From Streptomyces pyxinae (GTDB lineage: Bacteria > Actinomycetota > Actinomycetes > Streptomycetales > Streptomycetaceae), in NCBI RefSeq assembly GCF_024756275.1, contig NZ_JANUGQ010000018.1, positions 62,001-126,000 of the forward strand: a stretch of DNA of 64,000 nt. The letters are read 5' to 3'. Positions 15,253-23,786 of the stretch are shown piece after piece; positions within the stretch are counted from its first letter, which is position 1, and each line of letters begins with the position of its first letter. Made by a program: the position numbers and the translations under genes. Below the pieces are notes generated by a model that was not told the origin of the DNA, searched no databases, and saw only the letters and a program-made list of their open reading frames with translations.

Positions 15253-16665
15253 TCAGCTGTCGGTGAGCCCGTTGCGGGCGATGACCTCGGCGTACCAGCG
15301 GGCGCTGTCCTTCGGGGTGCGCCGTTGGCTGGCGAAGTCCACATGGACGATGCCGAACCGCTTGCCGTACCCGTACGCCCACTCGAAGTTGTCCAGCAAC
15401 GACCAGAGGAAGTAGCCGCGTACGTCCGCCCCGGCGGCCAGCGCCCGCAGCACCGCCGCCAGATGGGCCCGCAGATACGCCACCCGCTCGGGGTCGTGCA
15501 CCGCGCCCGACGGGTCGGCGTAGTCGTCGTAGGCGGCGCCGTTCTCGGTGATGAGCAGCGGGGTGCCGGGCAGTTCGTCCCGCAGCCGGGTCAGCAGCTC
15601 GTACAGACCCCCGGCGTCCACCGGCCAGTCCATGGCGGTGCGCTCACCGGGCGCGACCGCGAACCGTACATGCCGCTCGGCCCCCGGCCACGGCGACGGC
15701 GCGGCGGTGGTGCCGGCGGTGACCACGGTGGGGGAGTAGTAGTTGATGCCCAGCGCGTCGATCGGCGCCGAGGTCGCGGCCAGGTCGCCGTCGCGCACGA
15801 AGGACCAGTCGGTCAGCCCCGCCGTGTCCGCCACCAGGTCCTCCGGGAGCCGCCCGTGGAAGACCGGGTCCAGGAAGATCCGGTTGCCCAGCGCGTCGAT
15901 CCGGCGGGCCGCGTCCCGGTCCGCCTCGCCCTCGCCCAGCGGCCGGACCGCGTGCGGATTGAGCGTCAGCGAGATCTCGGCGCCGGCCGGCAGCGCCGCC
16001 CGCAGCACCTGGGCGGCACGGCCGTGCGCCAGGTTCAGATGGTGGGCCGCCCGCAGCGCGGCCACCGGCTCGGTACGGCCCGGGGCGTGCACCCCGGCGG
16101 CGTACCCCAGGAACGCGGCGCACCACGGCTCGTTGAGCGTCGTCCAGGTCGCCACCCGGTCGCCCAGCGCGTCCGCCACCAGACCGGCGTACTCCGCGAA
16201 CCGCTCGGCCGTCTCGCGCCGGGGCCAGCCGCCCGCGTCCTCCAACTCCTGCGGCAGGTCCCAGTGGTAGAGCGTGGCGACCGGGCGGATGCCCGCCGCG
16301 CGCAGCTCGTCCACCAGCCGCCGGTAGAAGTCCAGCCCCCTGCGGACCGCCGGACCCCGGCCGGTCGGCTGCACCCGGGACCAGGAGACCGAGAACCGGT
16401 AGTCGGTGACGCCCAGTTCGCGCATGAGCGCCACGTCCTCGGACATCCGGTGGTAGTGGTCGGCGGCGATGTCCCCGGTGTCACCGTTGCGCACCTTGCC
16501 GGGGACCCGGCTGAAGGTGTCCCAGATGGACGGCGTACGGCCGTCCTCGGCGGCCGCCCCCTCGATCTGGTACGCGGCGGTGGCCGTGCCCCAGCGGAAG
16601 CCGGCCGGGAAGCCGCTCCCCGCCACCGGGGCGGGGTGCGGTACGGGGGCGTCGACAGCGGTCAT
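15253..16665 (-). CDS. GH1 beta-glucosidase (intracellular)
   Basis: A 470-residue family-1 glycoside hydrolase without a signal peptide. Seen are FRWGTATAAYQIEGAA at the start, the acid/base Glu179 in TLNEPW, the nucleophile Glu374 in LLITENGAAY, and the sugar-binding block YFLWSLLDNFEWAYGYGKRFG near the end, all canonical for retaining beta-glucosidases. It lies downstream of two sugar ABC permeases and near a binding protein, GH81 glucanase and LacI regulator. It should therefore hydrolyse imported beta-1,3-gluco-oligosaccharides to glucose; beta-1,4 activity is also possible, as the cellobiose locus of Streptomyces has the same layout. It is the last gene of the leftward operon. Confidence 0.93.
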   Translation of the reverse strand: MTAVDAPVPHPAPVAGSGFPAGFRWGTATAAYQIEGAAAEDGRTPSIWDTFSRVPGKVRNGDTGDIAADHYHRMSEDVALMRELGVTDYRFSVSWSRVQPTGRGPAVRRGLDFYRRLVDELRAAGIRPVATLYHWDLPQELEDAGGWPRRETAERFAEYAGLVADALGDRVATWTTLNEPWCAAFLGYAAGVHAPGRTEPVAALRAAHHLNLAHGRAAQVLRAALPAGAEISLTLNPHAVRPLGEGEADRDAARRIDALGNRIFLDPVFHGRLPEDLVADTAGLTDWSFVRDGDLAATSAPIDALGINYYSPTVVTAGTTAAPSPWPGAERHVRFAVAPGERTAMDWPVDAGGLYELLTRLRDELPGTPLLITENGAAYDDYADPSGAVHDPERVAYLRAHLAAVLRALAAGADVRGYFLWSLLDNFEWAYGYGKRFGIVHVDFASQRRTPKDSARWYAEVIARNGLTDS

Positions 16666-16733
16666 GAGACAAGAACTCCCAACGGTGAAGGAATCGGTGG
16701 TGGTCGGCGAGCGGCCCCGGGGCCCGGGGCCGG

Positions 16734-17642
16734 TCAGCCCTTGACGGCGCCCTGCATGATCCCGCCGACGATCGCCCGGCCGAGCAGGCCGAAGACCAGC
16801 AGGACCGGAAGGGTGCCGAGCAGGGTGCCGGCCATGATCACGGACTGGTCGTGCACATAGCCGCCGCCCAGCTGGCGGAGGGCCACCTGCACGGTCGGGT
16901 TCTGCGAGGAGAGCGCCACGACCGGCCAGAAGAAGTCGTTCCAGGCGGTCATGAAGGTCAGCAGCCCCAGCACCGCCATCCCCGGCCGGGCGACGGGCAC
17001 CACGATCGACCAGAAGATCCGGGCGGTGGAGGCGCCGTCCACCCGGGCCGCCTCGATCAGCTCGTCCGGCAGCGACTGCGCCAGGAACTGCCGCATGAAG
17101 AACACCCCGAACGCCGAGACCAGCCCCGGCAGGATCACCGACTGGAGCTGGTTCACCCAGCCCAGTTCCGCGATCACCATGAACAGCGGGATCACCCCCA
17201 GCTGGGGCGGGATCATCATGGTGCCCACGGTCAGCGCCAGCAGCGCGCCCCGGCCCCGGAAGCGCAGCTTGGCGAAGGCGAATCCGGCGAGGGTGCAGCA
17301 GAGCACGGTGCCCGCGGTGACCGAACCCGAGACGATCAGCGAGTTGAGCAGGGCCGTGCCGATGTCGGCCTCCGCCAGCACCGCGTCGATGTTCCGGAAC
17401 AGGTCCGGGCCCGGCAGCAGGGCGGGCGGCACCCGGGCCAGATCGGCGTTGGAGCGGCTGGCGGCGACGAGGGTCCAGTAGAACGGGAACGCCGACACCA
17501 GCACGGCGAGGATCAGCACGGTGTACGTCACCGGGCCGCCGCGCAGGGACCGGCCGGTCCGCGAGCGGGACCCGCGCCGCCCGGGGGCGGGCGCTCCGGG
17601 ACCGGTGCGCGGCTGCTCCGGCGGGGCGGTGAGCACGGTCAT
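16734..17642 (-). CDS. Carbohydrate ABC transporter permease (MalG/CebG-like)
   Basis: A 302-residue inner-membrane permease of the CUT1 family with a basic Pro/Gly-rich cytoplasmic start (about 35 residues) and six predicted membrane helices. The EAA loop, which docks with the ATPase, reads ELIEAARVDGASTARIFWSIVVPVARPG, close to consensus. It starts with ATG inside the upstream permease stop (ATGA), so the two subunits are translationally coupled. No ATPase gene is present here; Streptomyces sugar permeases of this type usually share the general ATPase MsiK, which is the likely partner. Confidence 0.94.
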   Translation of the reverse strand: MTVLTAPPEQPRTGPGAPAPGRRGSRSRTGRSLRGGPVTYTVLILAVLVSAFPFYWTLVAASRSNADLARVPPALLPGPDLFRNIDAVLAEADIGTALLNSLIVSGSVTAGTVLCCTLAGFAFAKLRFRGRGALLALTVGTMMIPPQLGVIPLFMVIAELGWVNQLQSVILPGLVSAFGVFFMRQFLAQSLPDELIEAARVDGASTARIFWSIVVPVARPGMAVLGLLTFMTAWNDFFWPVVALSSQNPTVQVALRQLGGGYVHDQSVIMAGTLLGTLPVLLVFGLLGRAIVGGIMQGAVKG

Positions 17643-18586
17643 CGGCCGGCCTCCGTACGCGAACGGCGGCGCGCGATCAGGGCGTTGGCCCCGACCACCA
17701 CCACGATCAGCAGAAACATCACCCAGGCGACGGCGGCCGCCCGGCCCAGGTGGAAGAAGCCCCAGCCCTGCTCGTACAGATAGAGCCCCAGGGTCTGGTA
17801 CTGGTGCGAGATGCCGCCGGAGATCGAGCCCTCGAAGAGCAGCGGCTCACCGAAGAGCTGGGTGGCCCCGATGGTCGACACCACCGCCGTGAAGACGATG
17901 GTCGGCCGCAGTCCCGGCAGGGTGACATGGACGAACTGCCGCCAGCGCGAGGCCCCGTCCATCTCGGCGGCCTCGTACAGCTCGGCCGGGATGGTCTGCA
18001 TACCGGCGAGGTAGATCAGCGCGTTGTAGCCGGTCCAGCGCCAGATGACGATGGTGGAGACGGCGAACTGCGAGGCGACCGTGCCCGTGCCCCAGTCCAC
18101 CGGGTCGACACCGGCCAGCCCCAGCAGGTAGTTGACGACTCCGAAGTCCCGGCCGAACAGCTGGGCGAAGACCAGGGTGGCGGCGGCCACCGAGGTGGCG
18201 TACGGGAGCAGCATCGCCGTACGGAAGAACGTCCGGCCGCGCAGCCGGTAGTTGAGCAGGTGCGCGAGCCCCAGCGCCATCGCCAGCTGCGGCACGGTGG
18301 AGAGCACCCCGATGGTGAAGGTGTTGCGCAGCGAGAGCCAGAAGAAGTCGTCGGCGAAGAGCGCCGTGTAATTGCCGAGGCCCCGCCACTCCATCTCCCC
18401 GGGTGTCTGGAGCTCCACCCGGTAGAGCGAGACAAAGGCGGTGTAGAGCAGCGGGAAGAGCCCGAAGGCGGTGAACAGGGTGAAGAACGGGGCCAGAAAG
18501 GCGTACGGCGAAGCGGTGCGCCAGGCTCGGCGGACCAGGGACGGCCGGGCAGCGGCGGCGGTCCCGGCCGGTGCGGTGAGGGTCAC
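17639..18586 (-). CDS. Carbohydrate ABC transporter permease (MalF/CebF-like)
   Basis: A 315-residue CUT1-family permease with six predicted membrane helices, starting after a short Ala-rich, Arg-containing N-terminus. The EAA loop reads ELYEAAEMDGASRWRQFVHVTLPGLRP. It pairs with the overlapping downstream permease as a heterodimer. The GTG at 18586 is taken because AAGGGC precedes it at suitable spacing and upstream sequence in this frame is repeat-derived Pro/Arg/Phe peptide. The substrate-binding protein gene lies upstream but is separated by an unusual 473-base repeat-rich gap. Confidence 0.93.
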   Translation of the reverse strand: MTLTAPAGTAAAARPSLVRRAWRTASPYAFLAPFFTLFTAFGLFPLLYTAFVSLYRVELQTPGEMEWRGLGNYTALFADDFFWLSLRNTFTIGVLSTVPQLAMALGLAHLLNYRLRGRTFFRTAMLLPYATSVAAATLVFAQLFGRDFGVVNYLLGLAGVDPVDWGTGTVASQFAVSTIVIWRWTGYNALIYLAGMQTIPAELYEAAEMDGASRWRQFVHVTLPGLRPTIVFTAVVSTIGATQLFGEPLLFEGSISGGISHQYQTLGLYLYEQGWGFFHLGRAAAVAWVMFLLIVVVVGANALIARRRSRTEAGR

Positions 18587-19059
18587 GGTGCGGCCCTTCG
18601 GATCGGGGAAGCGGGGAGAGCGGGGAACAGCGGGAACGGCGGGGAACGGCAGGGTCAGTGGGGAACGGCGGGGAATGGCAGGATCAGTGGGGAATGGCAG
18701 GAACGGCGGGAAAGGCGGGGACAGTGGGAAACGGCAGGAGCAGCGGGAAACAACAGGAGCCGTGGAGAGGGCCGGGCGGACGGCGTGGGCCGGCAGGCCC
18801 GGCCACCCGGGTACGTCCCCACGCGCCAAGGGCTGCGGGTGAAGCGCGGCGTCTTATTCGGAGGGAGGGCCGTACGCCCCCGCGCGCCAGGGGCTGCCGG
18901 GGCGGTGCCGCGGCGGCCGGAGTACAGGCGGCCCCGGGCGGCGCGGCGGACGCCGGAGCCCGGCGCGCGGCGCCCGGCGGCCGGGCCGCCAGCACACCGC
19001 CGGAGCCCGGGCCGGCGGCGCACCGCCGAGGGCGCGCGGACGCCCGGACGCGCGGGCCC
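18587..19059. repeat. Repeat-rich 473-bp gap between sugar-binding protein and permease genes
   Basis: The right-hand part (19.0-18.85 kb) is CGG-rich. Two related segments, CCCCACGCGCCAAGGGCTGC near 18824 and CCCCGCGCGCCAGGGGCTGC near 18879, mark an imperfect duplication. From about 18600 to 18770 there is a purine-rich run built from variants of GGGGAACGGC and GGGAATGGCAGG, many times over. No frame looks coding and no copy of the TGAGAGCGCTCTCA operator occurs. Adjacent genes of such transporters are normally close together, so this looks like later expansion. Confidence 0.65.
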
Positions 19060-20364
19060 TCAGCCGGTCACATTCGCCACGCCCTTCTTCGCGTGGGACC
19101 ACGCCTCCTCCGGTGAGGTGCCCTTGCGCTCCACCTCGTTGAGCGCGTTGGTGATCTGGTCCGCCACGTTCTTGTCGTGGACGCCCAGCACCTGCACCGG
19201 GGCGGCCTTGGCCGCGTCCCCGAAGATCCGGCCGATCGGAGCGCCGGAGAAGTAGGGGTCGGTCGCCCCGGCCACCGCGGCGATGGCGCCGGTGGCGGAC
19301 GGGAAGTTGCCCTGTTTGCGGAAGAGTTCGGCCTGCTGCTCGGGCGCGGTGAGCCACTCGATCAGCTCGTACGCCTCCTTCTTGTGCTTCGCCGCGCGTG
19401 GCACGCTCAGATAGGAGCCGCCCCAGTTACCCGCCCCGCCCGGGAGCCTGGCGACGTCCCACTTGCCCTTGCCCGCGTCCCCCGCCTGGCCCTTGATGTA
19501 TCCGAGCATCCAGGCCGGGCAGGGCAGGGTGGCGAACGAACCGGCCGCGAACGCCTGGTTCCACTGCGGAGTCCACTGGTCGAGCTTGGCGCTCAGCCCG
19601 TCGGACGCGGCCCGGGTCGCGGCCGACCAGGCGGTGCGCACGGCCGGGCTGTCCTCGTAGATCAGCGCCCCGGAGGTGTCGTAGTACCGCTCCTTCTCCT
19701 GGCCCACCATGACGGTGAAGAGGCTGCCCACACTGTCCAGCCAGGCGCTCCCGGCGGGCGCCTTCGCCCGGTACCGCTCACCGAGGGCGAGATAGCCGTC
19801 CCAGGTGGCCCACCGCTTGGCCAGCTCGGTCCGGTCGGTGGGCAGCCCCGCCTTCCGGAGGAGATCGGTGCGGTAGCACATCGCCTCGGGGCCGACGTCC
19901 GTGCCGAGACCGAGCACCTTGCCGTCCTTGGTGGTGGCTGCCGACCACTTGGCCGCCGCGAACCGGTCCTTGAGCTTGTCCGCGCCGTACCGGGTGAGAT
20001 CCTCGAACTTCTCCGACTGCTGCTGGGTGACAGCGGCGATCCGGCCGACCTCCACGCCCTGGACGTCCGCCAGCCCGCCGCCGCCGGCCAGCCGGGTCTG
20101 GAGCGACTTCCAGTAGTCCTGCTCGTCCTCGGTGTCCGTCTGCTTGATCGTCACACCCGGGTGGAGCTTCTCGTACGCGGCGTACAGCCCGGCCTCCTGA
20201 TAACCGAAGGAACCGAACAGGTCGACGGTCAGGGTGATGTCGCCGTCCTTGCCACCGGACGCGCCGCCCGGGGAGCCGGATCCGCAGGCGGCGAGCAGAG
20301 CCCCGGCGAGCGCGACCGCCCCGAGGCGGACGGCGGTGCGTCTGGCGGCGCGGGCAGTGGGCAT
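19060..20364 (-). CDS. Sugar ABC transporter substrate-binding lipoprotein
   Basis: A 434-residue extracellular solute-binding protein (family 1). The signal ends in the lipobox LLAAC with Cys27 as the lipidated residue, preceded by basic RAARRTAVR. The mature part starts with a Gly/Ser linker and then shows ITLTVDLFGSFGYQEAGLYAAYEKLHPGV, KSLQTRLAGGGGLADVQ, and PCPAWMLGYIKG, as in cellobiose and oligosaccharide binding proteins. It delivers substrate to the two permeases encoded downstream. The operator TGAGAGCGCTCTCA lies about 100 bases upstream of its ATG. Given the divergent GH81 gene, laminari-oligosaccharides are the likely ligand; this is inferred from context. Confidence 0.93.
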   Translation of the reverse strand: MPTARAARRTAVRLGAVALAGALLAACGSGSPGGASGGKDGDITLTVDLFGSFGYQEAGLYAAYEKLHPGVTIKQTDTEDEQDYWKSLQTRLAGGGGLADVQGVEVGRIAAVTQQQSEKFEDLTRYGADKLKDRFAAAKWSAATTKDGKVLGLGTDVGPEAMCYRTDLLRKAGLPTDRTELAKRWATWDGYLALGERYRAKAPAGSAWLDSVGSLFTVMVGQEKERYYDTSGALIYEDSPAVRTAWSAATRAASDGLSAKLDQWTPQWNQAFAAGSFATLPCPAWMLGYIKGQAGDAGKGKWDVARLPGGAGNWGGSYLSVPRAAKHKKEAYELIEWLTAPEQQAELFRKQGNFPSATGAIAAVAGATDPYFSGAPIGRIFGDAAKAAPVQVLGVHDKNVADQITNALNEVERKGTSPEEAWSHAKKGVANVTG

Positions 20365-20465
20365 GGAAGCCTCCTCTGGCTTCGGCGGGAGCGGTACGCC
20401 GGGCGGAGCGGGCGCGGGGCCGTCCTGCGGGGCGTGAACGAGAAATGGTAAGCCGGAACGCCGGC

Positions 20466-20479
20466 TGAGAGCGCTCTCA
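20466..20479. promoter_or_regulatory. LacI-type operator 1, upstream of the transporter operon
   Basis: TGAGAGCGCTCTCA is a perfect 14-base palindrome with the central CG typical of LacI-family sites. It lies about 100 bases upstream of the binding-protein gene in the divergent region. The same 14 bases recur at 20637 and 24950. It differs from the recalled Streptomyces CebR box TGGGAGCGCTCCCA at two symmetrical positions. Confidence 0.8.
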
Positions 20480-20598
20480 GGAATGCGTCTGGAGCGTGCC
20501 CGAGCCCCGGACCCCCGTCAAGACCCGAAGCCGTAACGACCGCACCCGCCCTGCTCGTCCTGACAGGTGGAAGCCAACTGAGCGCTCCGCGCCCTCCC

Positions 20599-20628
20599 TT
20601 GACAGTCCGCTTTCACAGGTTTTACTTT
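20599..20628 (+). promoter_or_regulatory. Promoter of the GH81 glucanase gene
   Basis: TTGACA at 20599-20604 is a consensus -35 box. The AT-rich TTTACTTT at 20621-20628 supplies a -10 at 16-18 base spacing. The palindromic operator at 20637-20650 would overlap the transcription start, a good position for repression. Confidence 0.6.
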
Positions 20629-20636
20629 CCGGAAAC

Positions 20637-20650
20637 TGAGAGCGCTCTCA
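20637..20650. promoter_or_regulatory. LacI-type operator 2, upstream of GH81
   Basis: This is a second perfect TGAGAGCGCTCTCA palindrome, immediately downstream of the GH81 promoter and 43 bases before the gene's ATG. Confidence 0.82.
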
Positions 20651-20693
20651 ACCCGCAGTCCCCCCACCCGCGCTGCCCACCCCGAGGTGCCCC

Positions 20694-23522
20694 ATGCCGA
20701 GCCCCCGCAGCCGTCCCCCCACCTCGCACCGCCCCCGCGCCTCCGGCCCCCTTCGCGCCGCCGCCACCCTCGCCCTGGCCGCCGCGCTCGCCGCCGCCGG
20801 ACTGACCGGTCCCGCTGCCGCCCCGGCCGCCGCGGCCACCGTGCCGGCCGGCGCGGGCAGTTACTCCGACACCCGGCCGCCCGGCACCTCCGGGCCCACC
20901 ACCAACACCGGCACCCCGGTCACCCCCAAGGTGACCCCGGCCGCCCAGGGGAAGCCGGTGCCCACCAACGACTGGTGGTCCTCGCTCGCCTTCCAGCGGT
21001 ACGGCGACAACCCCTGGTCCACTCCCATGTACGGCCATCCGCTCACCTACCAGGCCACCTCCGCCGGCCTCGACATCGGCTACCCCACCACCCCGGCCGT
21101 CACCGGCGACGGCCGGCAGTACGAGTTCGCCCACAAGCGGGACCTCACCCTCGGCCTCACCGGGCTCAACTCCCCGGACACCAGAGCCGACTCCTGGTCC
21201 GACTGGACGGTCACGCCCTACTGGTCCGACGGCGCCCGGACGCTGCGCGCCACCATCGGCCACGGACTGCCCTTCGTGTACGCCAAGGGCAGCGGCGGCG
21301 ACGCCCGGATCACCACCGCCACCGCGCCCGCCGTCTTCGCGGACCAGGGCAATGTCCTCGGCATCACCGTCGCCGGCCACCACTACGGGCTGTTCGCCCC
21401 CACCGGCACCGACTGGGCCGTCTCCGGCACCACTCTCACCGCCGGGCTCGGCGCCAAGGACTACTTCTCGGTCGCCGTGCTGCCCGCCACCGACGCGCTG
21501 GCCACCTACCGCAAGTACGCCTACAGCTTCGTCACCGGCTCCCAGGTGAGCTGGAGCTACCGCGGCGCCACGGTCGGAGCCGCCTACACGCTGACCACCC
21601 AGCCGCAGGAGGGCTCCGCCACCGGCACCCTCCAGGCCCTCTACCGCCACCAGTGGCTCGCCACCACCGACCCGCTCACCCCGTACACCTATGTCTCCCC
21701 GCGCGGCACCATGAAGGTCCGGGAGGGGACCACCTTCACCACCACCCGGCGCGCCGCCCCGGTGCTCCCCGCGCTGCCCCGGTCCGCCGGCCCGGACACC
21801 GCCCGGCTGCGCGGCTACCTGAACGAGGTGGCGAACGCGGCCGACCCCTTCTCCGGTGCCACCGACACCTACTGGACCGGCAAGGCGCTCGGCCGGCTCG
21901 CCCAACTGGTGCCGCTGGCCGAGCAGACCGGTGACACGGCGGTCCGCGACAGACTCCTCGGGCTGATCAAGGGCCGGCTCCAGGAGTGGTTCACGGCCGG
22001 CGGGTCCGGTGAGTTCTCGTACGACCGCACCTGGCGGACCCTGACCGGGTACCCCGCCTCGTACGGCACCGACACCGAGCTCAACGACCACCACTTCCAC
22101 TACGGGTACTACATCCAGGCGGCGGCGGTCGTCGCCCAGTACGACCCCGGCTGGGCCGCCGACTCCGCCTGGGGCGCCATGGTGAAGACGCTGGTCAGGG
22201 ACACCGCCAACCCCAGCCGCACCGACTCCGCCTTCCCCTTCCTGCGCGGCTTCGACGTCTACGCCGGGCACAGCTGGGCCTCCGGCCACCAGGGCTTCGC
22301 GGCCGGCAACAACCAGGAGTCGTCCTCGGAGTCCACCAACCTCAGCGCCGGGCTGGTGCTCTGGGGCTCGGCCACCGGTGACACCGCCCTGCGCGACCTG
22401 GGTCTCTATCTGCTCACCACCGAGTCCGACACCGTCGCCCAGTACTGGTTCGACGCCGACCAGCAGGTCTTCCCGGGCTCCTTCGGCCGTGACACCGCCG
22501 GAATGGTGTGGGGGAGCGGTGCCGCGTACGCCACCTGGTGGACCGCCAACCCGGAGGAGATCCACGGGATCAACGTGCTGCCGGTGACCGGCGGTTCGCT
22601 CCACCTCGGCGCCGCCAAGACGGCCGTCCGCCGCAACCTGGCCGAGCTGGAGCGGGAGAACGGCGGCCCTGCGGTCGAGTGGCGGGACATCGTCTGGGAG
22701 TTCCAGGCGCTGGCCGACCCCGCCGCCGCCCGCGCCAAGTGGGACGCCGGGAACGGCGGTTACGTCCCGGAGCAGGGTGAGTCCAGGGCGCACACCTACC
22801 ACTGGATCACCACCCTGGACGCCCTCGGCGCCCCCGACCCGTCCGTGACCGGCGATCTGCCCGCCTCGGCCGTCTTCACCAAGGGCACGGTACGGACCTA
22901 CGCCGCCCACAACCACGGTTCGGCGCCCCGCACGGTGACCTTCACCGACGGCACCCGGCTCACCGTCCCGGCCCGCTCCACGGCCACCACCACCGGCAGC
23001 GGAACACCCGGTCCGGACGACCCCGGCCAACCCGGCCCCGCCACCGGCAACACCTTCCAGCTCCGCACCGGCGGTGTCCTCACCACCGCCACCGGCTCGG
23101 CGGCGGGCACCGACACCCTGGCCTCCGCCGGGGGCGCCAACCACGACGGCACCCCGCACCAGCCGCTGGTGTACGAGGCCCGGGGTGTCACCGGCACCCT
23201 CCGGCCCGGTGCCGCCACCGCCTTCCGGCTGCCGGTCGACGCGGGGACGTCGGTCGGACTCGGCCAGCAGGCCCGGATCAGCTATGACCTCACCGGCGAC
23301 GGCAGCTTCGAACGGACCGAGACGTACCCCTACTTCGCCACCGACCCGGTGCCGGGCTGGGAGGAGTACGGCCAGGGCCGGGGGCCGGGGTCCGCCTCCG
23401 GAACCCTCGGCGACCTGCGCGGCGGCACCGTGCGGCTGGAGGTGTGGAGCGCCATCGGCAACGCCCCGGCCCGGCTCGGAACCGGCACGGACCGCTCGGT
23501 CGTGGTCATCCCCTACCAGTGA
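20694..23522 (+). CDS. Secreted GH81 endo-beta-1,3-glucanase
   Basis: A 942-residue secreted enzyme that cleaves beta-1,3-glucan (laminarin, fungal or oomycete wall glucan). A signal peptide occupies about residues 1-48. The GH81 catalytic region (about 70-750) has PTNDWWSSLAFQ, the conserved Asp465 in ELNDHHFHYGYYIQAAA, FDVYAGHSWASG, and the catalytic Glu block NNQESSSES (Glu542, Glu546). A Gly/Pro/Thr linker at about 765-785 leads to a C-terminal domain of about 155 residues (FQLRTGGVLTTATGS through LEVWSAIG). It resembles the CBM56-type glucan-binding module, with lower certainty. It is divergent from the oligosaccharide transporter operon and under the same palindromic operator. Confidence 0.93.
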   Translation: MPSPRSRPPTSHRPRASGPLRAAATLALAAALAAAGLTGPAAAPAAAATVPAGAGSYSDTRPPGTSGPTTNTGTPVTPKVTPAAQGKPVPTNDWWSSLAFQRYGDNPWSTPMYGHPLTYQATSAGLDIGYPTTPAVTGDGRQYEFAHKRDLTLGLTGLNSPDTRADSWSDWTVTPYWSDGARTLRATIGHGLPFVYAKGSGGDARITTATAPAVFADQGNVLGITVAGHHYGLFAPTGTDWAVSGTTLTAGLGAKDYFSVAVLPATDALATYRKYAYSFVTGSQVSWSYRGATVGAAYTLTTQPQEGSATGTLQALYRHQWLATTDPLTPYTYVSPRGTMKVREGTTFTTTRRAAPVLPALPRSAGPDTARLRGYLNEVANAADPFSGATDTYWTGKALGRLAQLVPLAEQTGDTAVRDRLLGLIKGRLQEWFTAGGSGEFSYDRTWRTLTGYPASYGTDTELNDHHFHYGYYIQAAAVVAQYDPGWAADSAWGAMVKTLVRDTANPSRTDSAFPFLRGFDVYAGHSWASGHQGFAAGNNQESSSESTNLSAGLVLWGSATGDTALRDLGLYLLTTESDTVAQYWFDADQQVFPGSFGRDTAGMVWGSGAAYATWWTANPEEIHGINVLPVTGGSLHLGAAKTAVRRNLAELERENGGPAVEWRDIVWEFQALADPAAARAKWDAGNGGYVPEQGESRAHTYHWITTLDALGAPDPSVTGDLPASAVFTKGTVRTYAAHNHGSAPRTVTFTDGTRLTVPARSTATTTGSGTPGPDDPGQPGPATGNTFQLRTGGVLTTATGSAAGTDTLASAGGANHDGTPHQPLVYEARGVTGTLRPGAATAFRLPVDAGTSVGLGQQARISYDLTGDGSFERTETYPYFATDPVPGWEEYGQGRGPGSASGTLGDLRGGTVRLEVWSAIGNAPARLGTGTDRSVVVIPYQ

Positions 23523-23780
23523 GCCAGGCCCGGAACCGGGGTCGGGCCCGGATCCGGGACCGGGATCGGAATCAGGGCAGGGCCGGAGCCAGGACCGAAG
23601 TCAGGCCCGAAACCGGGGCCAGGATCAGGGCCGTGGCCAGGATGGGGGCCGGGACCGGGACCGAAGTCAGGACCGGGAACAGGACCGGGGCCGAGATCGG
23701 GGCCAGGGCCGGACCAGGGCCGGGATCGGAACCAGGAGCGGCGCCAGGAGGCCGCCAGGCACTCGGCCGTCCCGCCTCCG
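23523..23780. repeat. Low-complexity GGACCGGGA/CCAGGA repeat tract after GH81
   Basis: About 240 bases consist of many variants of six-base blocks such as GGACCG, GGAACC, GGATCG and AGGACC, together with GCCGGG and GTCAGG. All are non-coding in character. It separates the convergent GH81 and lacI genes; no strong simple hairpin was picked out. Confidence 0.6.
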
Positions 23781-23786
23781 CCGGGC

